From assembly GCA_017441825.1 (NCBI GenBank), contig JAFRVD010000046.1:1-64000 (forward strand): 64,000 bases of DNA. Reading direction: 5' to 3'. Position 1 is the first letter of the stretch; every line of letters begins with the position of its first letter. The notes under the pieces were generated by a model, which was not told where the DNA came from, ran no database searches, and saw nothing but the letters and a program-made list of their open reading frames with translations. The position numbers were made by a program, and so were the translations under genes. Below, piece by piece: positions 25,312 to 33,948 of the stretch. The DNA comes from Lachnospiraceae bacterium (GTDB lineage: Bacteria > Bacillota > Clostridia > Lachnospirales > Lachnospiraceae).

Positions 25312-26505
25312 ATGAAGCTGGAAAACGATTATAAGCATATGATGGACCAGGTCCGGCCAGAGCGGGAGCTCCACGTCACGGACCTGGAAAATGTAAAGAA
25401 GAAACCCGGCGCCGGCAGGTATATTGCGATCCTTGTGCCGGCCGCGGCGATCATCCTGTTCGCGCTGTTTATGCCGAAGGGACTGTTCGGGAATAAGGCT
25501 TCTGTGGTACCGGATACGGCAGAGGTGATGGAGATCGCGGACAGTACTTTGGACGTTGAGAAGACATCGACGGTCCCGGAAGAGACGCCGGATGCGGACG
25601 TCAGGGAGGAGATCGCATCGGCGGAGGAAGCCGTGGCGGATCATGGAACACCCGAGGATGCGCAGCCGGATGAGACCGGCGGGCTCCTCATTGTGGAAAA
25701 CAAAATGGACGCCGTCGGCAGCGTCCGCCTGGACTTTGAAGTCCTTAAGAGGGATTACGAAACCCTCTCAGTCACGGAGTTCCTGGCGCTCTACCCGGAG
25801 ACCGGGGAGGCATACCGGAAGTACTACGACATGCTCTATTCAACGAATCCGGGCTTTTACGCGGAAATGGTCTATACCTGGATCGAGCCGGGCCATCCGG
25901 AAGTGGAGGACGGTAATTTCCTGTTAGTGGGCGTCCGGATCCGGAACCACTATGAAGGCCCGTTTGACAGCCTGAATGACGAAGAGCATCCGGATGAGGG
26001 CCCGGACATAAGCGGTTGGAGGCCCCCTGAGTGGTCGTATCTCCTCGGGTTTCTCTACCGTTACGACGAAGCCGCGGGCACTGTGACCCGCGTCGATACC
26101 CCGAACAATCCATACGGGCAGCTGTATGTCTGTAAGGATCTCACGTTCCAGGCGGAAAAGCATGAAGCAACGTTCAGGCTTGAAGACGGGACGCTCTGCG
26201 ACGGATACGGGCTTCAGGCTTATTTAAACGAGGATGAGACCGGGTATACCGTCGCCCTCGTGTGGGACAGGCAGGTCCAGAAGGAGATCTTCTTCTCCGT
26301 GACGCCCGGGGGAGACGTGGTGATTGAAAAGGAATGTGTCGTGATGGACTCGGCGCATGACTATGCCACGGATACATATACAGAGTCTGCGAGTCAGGCA
26401 GACCGGGACGCCTGGGATGCCCTGACATTGTCCCACGGCAGCATGCGGAGCCTCACAGAAGGCGCTGAGTTCCTCAATTGGCAGGTGCTGGATAAAAGCA
26501 ACTGA
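25312..26505 (+). CDS. Probable membrane-anchored anti-sigma/sensor protein
   Basis: A 397-residue protein that I do not match to a named family. It has a short cytosolic N-terminus (1-35), one hydrophobic helix at about 36-54 (YIAILVPAAAIILFALF), an acidic low-complexity linker rich in Glu, Asp and Pro (about 62-125), and a large extracellular domain (about 130-397) rich in Tyr and Trp. This topology, and the position right behind an ECF sigma gene, are those of an anti-sigma factor; that role is inference. The start follows GGAGAA at 25312. A terminator follows the gene. Confidence 0.65.
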   Translation: MKLENDYKHMMDQVRPERELHVTDLENVKKKPGAGRYIAILVPAAAIILFALFMPKGLFGNKASVVPDTAEVMEIADSTLDVEKTSTVPEETPDADVREEIASAEEAVADHGTPEDAQPDETGGLLIVENKMDAVGSVRLDFEVLKRDYETLSVTEFLALYPETGEAYRKYYDMLYSTNPGFYAEMVYTWIEPGHPEVEDGNFLLVGVRIRNHYEGPFDSLNDEEHPDEGPDISGWRPPEWSYLLGFLYRYDEAAGTVTRVDTPNNPYGQLYVCKDLTFQAEKHEATFRLEDGTLCDGYGLQAYLNEDETGYTVALVWDRQVQKEIFFSVTPGGDVVIEKECVVMDSAHDYATDTYTESASQADRDAWDALTLSHGSMRSLTEGAEFLNWQVLDKSN

Positions 26506-26527
26506 GCTGACTGATGAGGTGAATAAA

Positions 26528-26551
26528 AAGGCCGTCCATTAGGACGGCCTT
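26528..26551. terminator. Bidirectional intrinsic terminator
   Basis: Ten-pair stem AAGGCCGTCC/GGACGGCCTT with loop ATTA. The plus-strand 3' side reads ACCTTTTTC and the minus-strand 3' side reads TTTATTC. It separates the sigma operon from the convergent rhamnose genes. Confidence 0.88.
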
Positions 26552-26558
26552 ACCTTTT

Positions 26559-27305
26559 TCATTCAAAGCTCCCTGCGATCTCCCGTATCGCCTTAAGGAT
26601 CATTTCGTCCGCGCTCATCCCCGGAAGGAACTCCGCCGCCGGGACGAACGTATCGCTTAATGGATCGATCCCGGCGATCTTAGCCGCCCACATGAGCGCG
26701 ACCGCGTACCGGCCGTACAGGAAGTGCATGTGGAAGCCGTCGCGCGTGATCGAGACTTCCCCGGACCGGAACGCAGGAAGTTCCCTGATCTTCTGGACCG
26801 CTTCCCCGGACCGGATAAGCGGAAGCCCGTAACGCTCCGCTGCAGCTTCATACGCGGCGTTGAGCGCCTTGAACATCTTCTGCTGGTCCCGTTCATACCG
26901 CATGAAGTTTCCGTGAGGGCTCGTGACCTCGTAGGCCCAGGTCTCATTGAGGAAGATCTTCGCTTCGGAATGCTTCCTCAGGTAGTCGAGGATCAGCCCG
27001 AGGAACGGCTCGTACGTGCAGGCCCAGCCGCTGTCGTGGCTCGCCTGGTGTGTCACGATCACGTCGAACGTCTCTTCAGTGAGCACCTCTTCGATGGACA
27101 CGTACCGGTCCGTCGGCCGGCCGTTCACCTGATACTGGTACTCTCTCTTGTTCCCTTCTATATTCTGCCAGTGCCGCTCCAGGCTGCACCCGCCAATGTA
27201 CAGGTTCACCACCCGGCTTTCCACGCCGTTATGCGCGAGGATGTCGTGCAGGAACCAGGTCGCGTCGCTCGAAAAGCTGTTGCCGATGGCCAGGATCTTC
27301 AGCAT
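26559..27305 (-). CDS. DUF4886 SGNH-hydrolase-like protein
   Basis: A 248-residue protein resembling the DUF4886/SGNH hydrolase group. Block I nucleophile: IGNSFSSDATW. An oxyanion-type Gly pair is in YIGGCSLERHW. The late DGFHMHFLYGRYAVAL holds the catalytic Asp/His pair. Such enzymes remove acyl groups, often from carbohydrates. No signal peptide is seen. It follows rhaD by 12 bases with its own GGAGG site, so it is probably co-transcribed with the rhamnose genes and may deacylate a rhamnose-containing substrate taken into the cell (inference). Confidence 0.75.
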   Translation of the reverse strand: MLKILAIGNSFSSDATWFLHDILAHNGVESRVVNLYIGGCSLERHWQNIEGNKREYQYQVNGRPTDRYVSIEEVLTEETFDVIVTHQASHDSGWACTYEPFLGLILDYLRKHSEAKIFLNETWAYEVTSPHGNFMRYERDQQKMFKALNAAYEAAAERYGLPLIRSGEAVQKIRELPAFRSGEVSITRDGFHMHFLYGRYAVALMWAAKIAGIDPLSDTFVPAAEFLPGMSADEMILKAIREIAGSFE

Positions 27306-27317
27306 ATGAGAACCTCC

Positions 27318-28130
27318 TCAGTCCAGATAGCCTTCGCGGGCTTTCACCTTGAATCCGCCTTCGATCTCATGCATCATCTCGTCGGTAATCGTGTTGATGC
27401 GGGGAAGATGCGCGATCTTCATATAGATCTCCGCGCCTTTTTCAACGGTTTCAATAAGGCCGAACGCCTCATCGAGGTCCTTCCCGGCGCCGTAAATACC
27501 GTGCTGGGCCCAGACCACAATGCGTGCGGTCTTCATCTTCTCCGCGGTCACTACGCCGATCTCGTTCGTGCCGCAGAGCATCCAGGGAAGAACGTTCACA
27601 CCGTCCGGGAAAACGACCAGGCATTCCGTGCACATCTGCCAGAGCGTGCGGGTGAACTCCCGCTCGTCAAGTGTAGGGACAAAGGTCATGGCAAGGATGT
27701 TGGACGGATGGCAGTGCATGACCACACGGTTTTCCGGGTCTATGGAAAGACGCGCGACGTGGCTCATCATGTGGGCCGGGAACTCGCTCGTGAACTTCCC
27801 GCCGTCTGAAAAACCCCAGAGGAGCTCCGTGCTTTCGCCCTCATCCGTGATGCGGACGATGCCTAAGTTCACGTCCGGCGCATACTGAACGTTCTTGAAA
27901 TACTTGCCGGTGCCGGTCACGAGGAAGTACTTTCCGCAAAGCTCCGGTGCGCGGAAGCCTGTGGGGATCGTGCGGATGAGGGCCGAAAGGTCGAGGTATT
28001 CCGCAAGTTCCTCTTCTTCAAGCAGCAGGGAAATATTGCCGCCGTTCCGCTCGTCCCAGCCATGATCATACATGTTGGCCGTTATGCGGATCATTTCCAC
28101 CATAAACGGGGCTGTCAGGATGTCTTTCAT
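27318..28130 (-). CDS. rhaD: L-Rhamnulose-1-phosphate aldolase
   Basis: A 270-residue class II (zinc) aldolase that splits rhamnulose-1-phosphate to dihydroxyacetone phosphate and lactaldehyde. Conserved pieces: WDERNGGNIS (phosphate site), VTGTGKYF, VVMHCHPSNILAMTF (zinc His pair) and VVWAQHGIYGAGKDLDEAFGLIETVEKGAEIY (third zinc His). The start overlaps the rhaA stop as ATGA, so translation is coupled. No rhamnulokinase (rhaB) is seen in the window. Confidence 0.95.
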   Translation of the reverse strand: MKDILTAPFMVEMIRITANMYDHGWDERNGGNISLLLEEEELAEYLDLSALIRTIPTGFRAPELCGKYFLVTGTGKYFKNVQYAPDVNLGIVRITDEGESTELLWGFSDGGKFTSEFPAHMMSHVARLSIDPENRVVMHCHPSNILAMTFVPTLDEREFTRTLWQMCTECLVVFPDGVNVLPWMLCGTNEIGVVTAEKMKTARIVVWAQHGIYGAGKDLDEAFGLIETVEKGAEIYMKIAHLPRINTITDEMMHEIEGGFKVKAREGYLD

Positions 28131-29383
28131 TTTCTTACCTCCAGGATCTCCTTCTCATACTTTTCAATTTCTTCAAACCATTCTCCGTCGAGCGGCTTTC
28201 CGCATTCCCTGCAGTACTCGTCCCAGATCTCTCCGAACGGCAGGGTCTTCAGTTCTTCCTGCACGACCATGAGCTTCGTGAAATTGCCCTCATCCTGAAG
28301 CTTCTTAAGTTCATCCGCAGGCTGCAGAAGCGCGTAGAGCAATGCCTTCTCCAGATTCCGGTAACCCGTCACCCAGGCGGAAATACGGTTGATGCTCGCG
28401 TCAAAGTAATCGAGTGCGATGTCCACGCGTCCGTCAAGGCCGCCGCAGCGGACGATCTCTCTTGCGATCTCGCGGGTCTCATCGTCGAACAGTACCACGT
28501 GGTCGCTGTCCCAGCGGATGGGACGGGTGACGTGGAGCGCGATCTCCGGGAAGAACGTAAGAAGTGCCGGGATCTTGTCGCTCACGACTTCGGTCGGATG
28601 GTAGTGGCCGTTGTCCATCAAAGGAATACATTTATCACGGTTGAATGCGGCATAGCTTAGCGAAAACTCGGCCGAACCTGCGGTGTAGGCCTCCACGCCT
28701 ATTCCGAACACCTTGGATTCGATGCAGGGCTTGACCTTTGTGAAGTCGTAGGGCTCTTTAAGGATCTCGTCGATCGATTCGCGGTACCGGATACGAGGGC
28801 CCATGCGGTCGCCCGGGACGTCCTTGAAGCCGTCTCCGGTCCAGATGTTCATGACGCAGGGCTCGCCAAGCTCTTCCGCAAGGTATGAAGAAATACGGAT
28901 GCAGGCCCTTCCGTGCTCGATCCAGAACTTCCGGGTCTCGGGATCAGGAGAGGAAAGTGTCAGCGGGTCGCATTTGGGATGCGAGAAGAAGGTCGGGTTG
29001 AAGTCGCAGCCTAAGCCCCGCTCCTTGCAGAAATCCACCCACTTTTTGAAATGCTTCGGCTCGAGCTTGTCCCGGTCCGCCCATTCTCCGTCTTCAAAGA
29101 TCGCGTAGCTTGCGTGCAGGTTCATCTTGGGCTTTCCGGGGATCAGGGCGAGTGCCTTGTCGAGGTCCGCCATGAGCTCCTCCGGGGTACGCGCACGGCC
29201 CGGGTAATTGCCGGTGGTCTGGATGCCGCCGGTCAGCGGCTTCGAAGGATCTGTGTCAAAGCCGCGGACGTCGTCGCCCTGCCAGCAGTGCAAACTGACA
29301 GGAACCTTCGCAAGCTTTTTGAGCGCCGTGTCTGCATCGACGCCGTATTTCGCATATTTTGCCTTTGCTTCCTCGTAACTCAT
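28127..29383 (-). CDS. rhaA: L-Rhamnose isomerase
   Basis: A 418-residue metal-dependent TIM-barrel isomerase converting L-rhamnose to L-rhamnulose. Diagnostic stretches include SLHCWQGDDVRGF, TGGIQTTGNYPGRARTPEEL, GCDFNPTFFSHP, MNIWTGDGFKDVPGDR, MDNGHYHPTE and the late LDYFDASINRI, which carry the metal and substrate ligands. Length is normal. GAGGAGG lies ten bases ahead of the ATG. Two copies of TGATAAC, nine bases apart, stand in the 74-base gap upstream and may bind a regulator. Confidence 0.96.
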   Translation of the reverse strand: MSYEEAKAKYAKYGVDADTALKKLAKVPVSLHCWQGDDVRGFDTDPSKPLTGGIQTTGNYPGRARTPEELMADLDKALALIPGKPKMNLHASYAIFEDGEWADRDKLEPKHFKKWVDFCKERGLGCDFNPTFFSHPKCDPLTLSSPDPETRKFWIEHGRACIRISSYLAEELGEPCVMNIWTGDGFKDVPGDRMGPRIRYRESIDEILKEPYDFTKVKPCIESKVFGIGVEAYTAGSAEFSLSYAAFNRDKCIPLMDNGHYHPTEVVSDKIPALLTFFPEIALHVTRPIRWDSDHVVLFDDETREIAREIVRCGGLDGRVDIALDYFDASINRISAWVTGYRNLEKALLYALLQPADELKKLQDEGNFTKLMVVQEELKTLPFGEIWDEYCRECGKPLDGEWFEEIEKYEKEILEVRK

Positions 29384-29457
29384 CTGCTCCGTTCCTCCTC
29401 AAACTGTGTTATCAACGTTATCAGGCCGGTTCAAAGCCCCGGCCGGTCCCGCACCGC

Positions 29458-29877
29458 TTATTTCCCGGCCGCCGTCTCGCAGTAAATGCAGCGGTAAACG
29501 CGGCGTTCTCTGTCCGTGAGCTTAAACACGTGCGGGAGCTCCTGCTCCGTGCTGGTCACGCACCGCGGGTTTTTGCAGAACAGGACGTTCGTGAGAAGCT
29601 CCGGCATGCCGATCTTCCGCTTCTCAACAAGTTCTCCGTCCTTAATGATATTGACCGTAGCTTCCGGGTCCACATAGCCGATCACGGCGAGGTCGACTGA
29701 AAGCTCCGCGTCGATCTTAATGATGTCCTTTTTTCCCAGCTTTTTGCTGGTCACGTTCTTCATGATCGCGACCGGCGCGTCCAGGTCGCCTAAGTGCAGG
29801 AGCTCATAAAGCTTCATTGCCGAGCCCGCCCTGATATGGTCGATCACGATGCCGTTCTGGATCGAATCTACGTTCAT
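29458..29877 (-). CDS. pyrI: Aspartate carbamoyltransferase regulatory subunit
   Basis: A 139-residue regulatory chain of aspartate transcarbamylase. The N-terminal allosteric domain has [19 protein letters not shown]. The C-terminal zinc domain has C-x4-C (CKNPRC) and C-x2-C (CIYC). It partners PyrB directly upstream, with which it shares an ATGA overlap. A regulatory chain implies feedback control of the enzyme by nucleotides. Last gene of the pyrimidine operon. Confidence 0.95.
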   Translation of the reverse strand: MNVDSIQNGIVIDHIRAGSAMKLYELLHLGDLDAPVAIMKNVTSKKLGKKDIIKIDAELSVDLAVIGYVDPEATVNIIKDGELVEKRKIGMPELLTNVLFCKNPRCVTSTEQELPHVFKLTDRERRVYRCIYCETAAGK

Positions 29878-30800
29878 AGTCTTCCGGCCTCCTTCAAAAG
29901 CTTCAGGATGAGCGCCATCCGCATGTACTTCCCGTAGAGCACCTGCTTGAAATACGCGGCCCGCGGGTCGTCGTCCACAGCCACGCTGATCTCGTTGACC
30001 CTGGGCAGCGGATGCATGACAGAAAGATCCTTCTTCGCGTTCGCAAGCTTCTGCGGCGTCAGGATATAACTGTCCTTTAAGCGGAGATAGTCCTCCTCGT
30101 TAAAGAAGCGCTCCCGCTGCACGCGCGTCATGTACAGGATATCGAGGTCCGGCATCGCGCCGAGGAGGTCCGTCGTCTGCGTGTAGGCGATGCCTTTGGC
30201 CGCCAGCACGTCCTTTTTCACATAGCTCGGGAGCTTCAGTTCTTCGGGAGAGATCAGCACAAAGCGGACTCCCGCATACCGGGACATCGCCTGGATCAGG
30301 GAATGCACGGTCCGGCCGAACTTGAGGTCGCCGCACAGTCCGATCGTGAGGTTTTCAAACGTCCCTTTTTCGCGCCAGATCGTAAGAAGGTCCGCCAGTG
30401 TCTGAGTGGGGTGGCAGTGACCGCCGTCTCCCGCGTTGATGACCGGGATGGAGGCGTTTTGGGCCGCCACGTACGCCGCGCCTTCCTTCGGGTGCCGCAT
30501 CGCGATGATGTCCGCGTAGCAGCTCACCGTCTTCGCGGTGTCCGCAATGCTCTCGCCCTTGGCCGCCGATGACGTATTCCCGCCCGCAACGGAGATCACG
30601 TTTCCGCCGAGCTCGTACATCGCCGCTTCAAAGCTTAAGCGCGTCCTGGTGGACGGCTCGAAAAAGAGCGTCGCGAGCTTCCGGTGCCGGCAGGCTTCCT
30701 CATAGTCCGCCGGGTGCCCGATGATGTCCTCCGCGACCCGGATGAGCTCTCTGATCTCCTCCGTGCTGAGGTCCGAAATATCGATCACGCTTCGCTTCAT
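29874..30800 (-). CDS. pyrB: Aspartate carbamoyltransferase catalytic subunit
   Basis: A 308-residue transcarbamylase forming carbamoyl-aspartate. The carbamoyl-phosphate loop [15 protein letters not shown] is intact, as are the inter-subunit loop [28 protein letters not shown] and the aspartate-binding MTRVQRERF plus [10 protein letters not shown]. It lies 14 bases after pyrE and overlaps pyrI, so catalytic and regulatory chains are made together. Confidence 0.97.
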   Translation of the reverse strand: MKRSVIDISDLSTEEIRELIRVAEDIIGHPADYEEACRHRKLATLFFEPSTRTRLSFEAAMYELGGNVISVAGGNTSSAAKGESIADTAKTVSCYADIIAMRHPKEGAAYVAAQNASIPVINAGDGGHCHPTQTLADLLTIWREKGTFENLTIGLCGDLKFGRTVHSLIQAMSRYAGVRFVLISPEELKLPSYVKKDVLAAKGIAYTQTTDLLGAMPDLDILYMTRVQRERFFNEEDYLRLKDSYILTPQKLANAKKDLSVMHPLPRVNEISVAVDDDPRAAYFKQVLYGKYMRMALILKLLKEAGRL

Positions 30801-30814
30801 GCGTTTCCTCCGAT

Positions 30815-31441
30815 CTAGCTTTCATCCGAAGGGTTATCGCGGAATTTAATGAGGCGCGCGACGTCCTCCGCCTTGATATAGCCCTCTTCCGCCGCGGTCT
30901 CCGCTATACAGTCAAAATCGGTCAGGGAGTGGTTTTCCACACAGGCCGCCGCCAGGCGGTCGAGGCCCTTCTTCATGCCGTAGGTAAAGATCGAGACGAT
31001 CCCGAGGACCTCCGCGCCTTCTTCACGTAAGGCGTCCACTACCTCGAGGACGCTCCCGGCAGTGGAGATCAGGTCCTCCACAACCACTACCTTCTGGCCC
31101 GGGATAAGCTTTCCTTCGATCCGGTTCTGCCGGCCGTGATCCTTCGCACCGGAACGGACGTAGCCCATCGGGAGCCCCAGGATATGGCCTGTGATGGCCG
31201 CGTGCGCGATGCCCGCGGTGGACGTTCCCATAAGTACCTCAGCCTCATTATAATATTCCCGGACGAGAGCCGCAAGCCCGTTTTCAACGTCTGTACGCAC
31301 TTCCGGCGCGGTCAGCGTCAGTCTGTTGTCACAGTACACCGGGCTCTTGATCCCGCTCGCCCAGATGAACGGCTCTTCGGGTCTTAAAAACACCGCCCCG
31401 ATCTTAAGAAGATCCTGCGCGATCAGCTTCTTCAGTTCCAT
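30815..31441 (-). CDS. pyrE: Orotate phosphoribosyltransferase
   Basis: A 208-residue type I phosphoribosyltransferase making orotidine-5'-phosphate from orotate and PRPP. The PRPP motif is [21 protein letters not shown]. The flexible loop [14 protein letters not shown] and the N-terminal [16 protein letters not shown] agree with bacterial PyrE. It starts after AAAGGAG, 69 bases beyond the pyrF stop; the gap holds a weak GC-rich inverted repeat but no clear terminator. Confidence 0.96.
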   Translation of the reverse strand: MELKKLIAQDLLKIGAVFLRPEEPFIWASGIKSPVYCDNRLTLTAPEVRTDVENGLAALVREYYNEAEVLMGTSTAGIAHAAITGHILGLPMGYVRSGAKDHGRQNRIEGKLIPGQKVVVVEDLISTAGSVLEVVDALREEGAEVLGIVSIFTYGMKKGLDRLAAACVENHSLTDFDCIAETAAEEGYIKAEDVARLIKFRDNPSDES

Positions 31442-31510
31442 AATAAACTCCTTTCAAAGCCTTCCTCTAAAGGGGAAGATGTCAGTCCTTAGGATTCGCG
31501 GACCAGAGTG

Positions 31511-32206
31511 TCACACAAATTCTCTCACACACCGTTCATACGCCGCCACCGGGTCCGGAGCCGCCGTAATGGGCCGCCCGACCACGATGTAGTCGGAACC
31601 CGCGATCTTCGCGTCCGCGGGAGTCATGACCCGCTTCTGGTCGCCGATCTCCCCGTCCCGGAAACGTACGCCCGGGGTCACCGTGAGGAATTCCTGCCCG
31701 AGATGCTCATGGACGGACCCGGCTTCAAGCGGGGAACAGACCACGCCGTCGCAGCCCGCTTTCTTTGCATTTTCCGCGTAATGAAGCACCACGTCTTTCA
31801 TGGGCTTTTCGATTAAGAGGTTCCGCTCCATGGTCTCCTGGTCCGTCGACGTGAGCTGTGTCACCGCAAGGAGGATCGGCCGTGTACCGTCTTCCCGCGT
31901 GAGCCCCTCTAGGGCAGCCTGCATCATTGGCACAGCGCCGCCCGCGTGGAGATTTACCATATCCACGTCGAGCCTTGACAGCACCGCCATCGCTTTTTTC
32001 ACCGTATTCGGGATGTCGTGGAGCTTCAGATCCAGGAAGATCCTGTGGCCGCGGCGCTTAAGCTCCCGGACGATGGCCGGACCCTCCGCGTAGTAGAGCT
32101 CCATGCCGATCTTCACGAACGGCTTCACGTCTCCGAACCTGTCCAAAAATGAAAATACCGCGTCCGCGCTCGAAAAATCACAGGCGACGATCACGTCTCT
32201 TCCCAT
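31511..32206 (-). CDS. pyrF: Orotidine-5'-phosphate decarboxylase
   Basis: A 231-residue TIM-barrel decarboxylase giving UMP. The catalytic Lys/Asp array is DLKLHDIPNT; VTPGVRF and DYIVVGRPITAAPDP form the phosphate site. This is the compact PyrF type, not the longer subfamily found in some Clostridia. I use the ATG at 32206 (AGGAGG, seven-base spacing), which forms a TGATG junction with the pyrD stop, rather than the GTG one codon earlier. Confidence 0.96.
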   Translation of the reverse strand: MGRDVIVACDFSSADAVFSFLDRFGDVKPFVKIGMELYYAEGPAIVRELKRRGHRIFLDLKLHDIPNTVKKAMAVLSRLDVDMVNLHAGGAVPMMQAALEGLTREDGTRPILLAVTQLTSTDQETMERNLLIEKPMKDVVLHYAENAKKAGCDGVVCSPLEAGSVHEHLGQEFLTVTPGVRFRDGEIGDQKRVMTPADAKIAGSDYIVVGRPITAAPDPVAAYERCVREFV

Positions 32207-33117
32207 CACTTTACCTCCTTCTGAAGCTCCCGAAGCGATTCTATGCCGTACCGGTCCATCGCGTTGGGAAGCGTCTCTATGATCTCTTTACATATATACG
32301 GGTCAACGAGGTTCGCCGCGCCTACTTCTACGGCGCAGGCCCCCGCCATCATCATTTCCAGGACGTCCTCCGCAGAACTCACGCCGCCCATTCCGATCAC
32401 CGGGATCCTTACGGCGTGCGACACCTGGTGCACCATCCTGAGCGCCACCGGAAAGACTGCCGGGCCGGACAGGCCGCCGTAGGTATTCGCGAGGACCGGC
32501 TTCCGGGTCCGGAGATCGATCCGCATCCCGAGAATCGTATTGATCAGACTCACGCCGTCCGCGCCGGCGTCTTCGCACGCCTTCGCGATGTCCGTAATAC
32601 TTGTCACGTTCGGAGACAATTTGATGATCACAGGCTTTTTCGTTACGGCCTTCACCGCCCGAACGACTTCTGATGCCTGACTGCAGTCCGTTCCGAAGCT
32701 CATGCCGCCGCCATGGACGTTCGGGCAGCTCACGTTCACCTCAAGCCACCCGACCTGCGGCTCCCTGCCGAGCATTTCACACGTCTCCGCGTATTCCCGG
32801 ACCGAAAAGCCGCTCACGTTCGCCATCACTTTCTTCCGGAAAACCTTTGAAAGCTTCGGCAGCTCTTCCGAGATCACCTTTTCCGCACCGGGATTCTGGA
32901 GCCCTACCGCGTTCAGCATGCCGGAAGAAGTCTCCGCGATCCTGGGGGTGGAGTTCCCGAACCGGGGCTCCCGTGTGGTCCCCTTGAAGGAGAACGTCCC
33001 CAGGACGTTGATATCATAGAGCTCCGCGAATTCGTACCCGTAGCCGAAGCACCCGGACGCCGGGATCACGGGGTTGTCGAGCGTTTCCCCGAAAAAGTCA
33101 ATGCTTAAGCGTCCCAT
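32206..33117 (-). CDS. pyrD: Dihydroorotate dehydrogenase, class 1B catalytic subunit
   Basis: A 303-residue FMN enzyme oxidising dihydroorotate to orotate. Conserved parts: PASGCFGYGYEFAELYD, EVNVSCPNVHGGG (active-site Cys), VIIKLSPNVT, NTYGGLSGPAV and VIGMGGVSSAEDVLEM. It overlaps pyrK by 13 bases. PyrK supplies FAD and a 2Fe-2S cluster so that NAD+ is the acceptor, the type 1B arrangement. Start 33117 has GGAGGAG upstream. Confidence 0.96.
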   Translation of the reverse strand: MGRLSIDFFGETLDNPVIPASGCFGYGYEFAELYDINVLGTFSFKGTTREPRFGNSTPRIAETSSGMLNAVGLQNPGAEKVISEELPKLSKVFRKKVMANVSGFSVREYAETCEMLGREPQVGWLEVNVSCPNVHGGGMSFGTDCSQASEVVRAVKAVTKKPVIIKLSPNVTSITDIAKACEDAGADGVSLINTILGMRIDLRTRKPVLANTYGGLSGPAVFPVALRMVHQVSHAVRIPVIGMGGVSSAEDVLEMMMAGACAVEVGAANLVDPYICKEIIETLPNAMDRYGIESLRELQKEVK

Positions 33118-33911
33118 AGGATCTCCTCCTTCCGGAGCACCGGACCGTCCTTGCAGATCCGTTTGTACCCTGTTACTGTCCTGCAGGAGCATCCCATACA
33201 GGCGCCGAAGCCGCAGCCCATCCGCTCTTCAAAGCTGAACTGGCCGGAGGTCTTTGTGCTTTTAAACACCGCGCGGAGCATGGGCTCCGGCCCGCAGGTG
33301 TAGAAATAACTGTATTCTACCGGGAGGGCGTCCGTCACAAAGCCCTTTTTGTACAGGATGCCTGTACCGAGTGCATTTTCCGTCCCCGGTGCGGCTTCCG
33401 TGATCCGCCCCTCTGAACTGCTTTCCGGGATCCCGTCCCTTATGGTCACCGTCACGGCGCACCCGAGAGCCTTGAACTCTTCGGCATAGAACACTTCTTC
33501 CGTCGTATTGAATCCGAGCACGCACGTGACCTTTCTTCCCTCTGCCCGGAGTCTTTTCGCAAGCTCATAAAGCGGCGGGATGCCCACGCCGCCACCAAGT
33601 AAGAGCGGCGCGTCTCCGGCCTCCGAAAGGCCGTAGCCGTTTCCGAGGCCCGTGAGGACGTTGAGCATCTGTCCCGGGACCATGTCCGCCATCGCCGCGG
33701 TGCCCTTCCCCACGACCTTGTAGATCAGGGTCATCAGGTCCCCGTCAAGCTCGCAGAGGGAGATCGGACGTCTCAGGAACAGCCCGTCCAGCTTTATATT
33801 CACAAACTGCCCCGGCGCCGTCATTTCGGACGTGTCGCCCGAGAGCACCATCCGGTAAACGGAATCAGTCAGCGGCAGGTTTTCAAGTATTTCAAAAATG
33901 CCTTCTTTCAT
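33105..33911 (-). CDS. pyrK: Dihydroorotate dehydrogenase electron-transfer subunit
   Basis: A 268-residue flavoprotein of the ferredoxin-NADP reductase type. FAD binding: LFLRRPISLCE. NAD binding: LLLGGGVGIPPLYELAKRL and FYTCGPEPMLRAV. The 2Fe-2S ligands lie in CGFGACMGCSC with a fourth Cys in RICKDGPV. It passes electrons from PyrD to NAD+. It follows carB by 37 bases. Confidence 0.95.
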   Translation of the reverse strand: MKEGIFEILENLPLTDSVYRMVLSGDTSEMTAPGQFVNIKLDGLFLRRPISLCELDGDLMTLIYKVVGKGTAAMADMVPGQMLNVLTGLGNGYGLSEAGDAPLLLGGGVGIPPLYELAKRLRAEGRKVTCVLGFNTTEEVFYAEEFKALGCAVTVTIRDGIPESSSEGRITEAAPGTENALGTGILYKKGFVTDALPVEYSYFYTCGPEPMLRAVFKSTKTSGQFSFEERMGCGFGACMGCSCRTVTGYKRICKDGPVLRKEEILWDA

Positions 33912-33948
33912 AAACTCCTCATGAGATCAATTACAGGCCGCAGCATGT

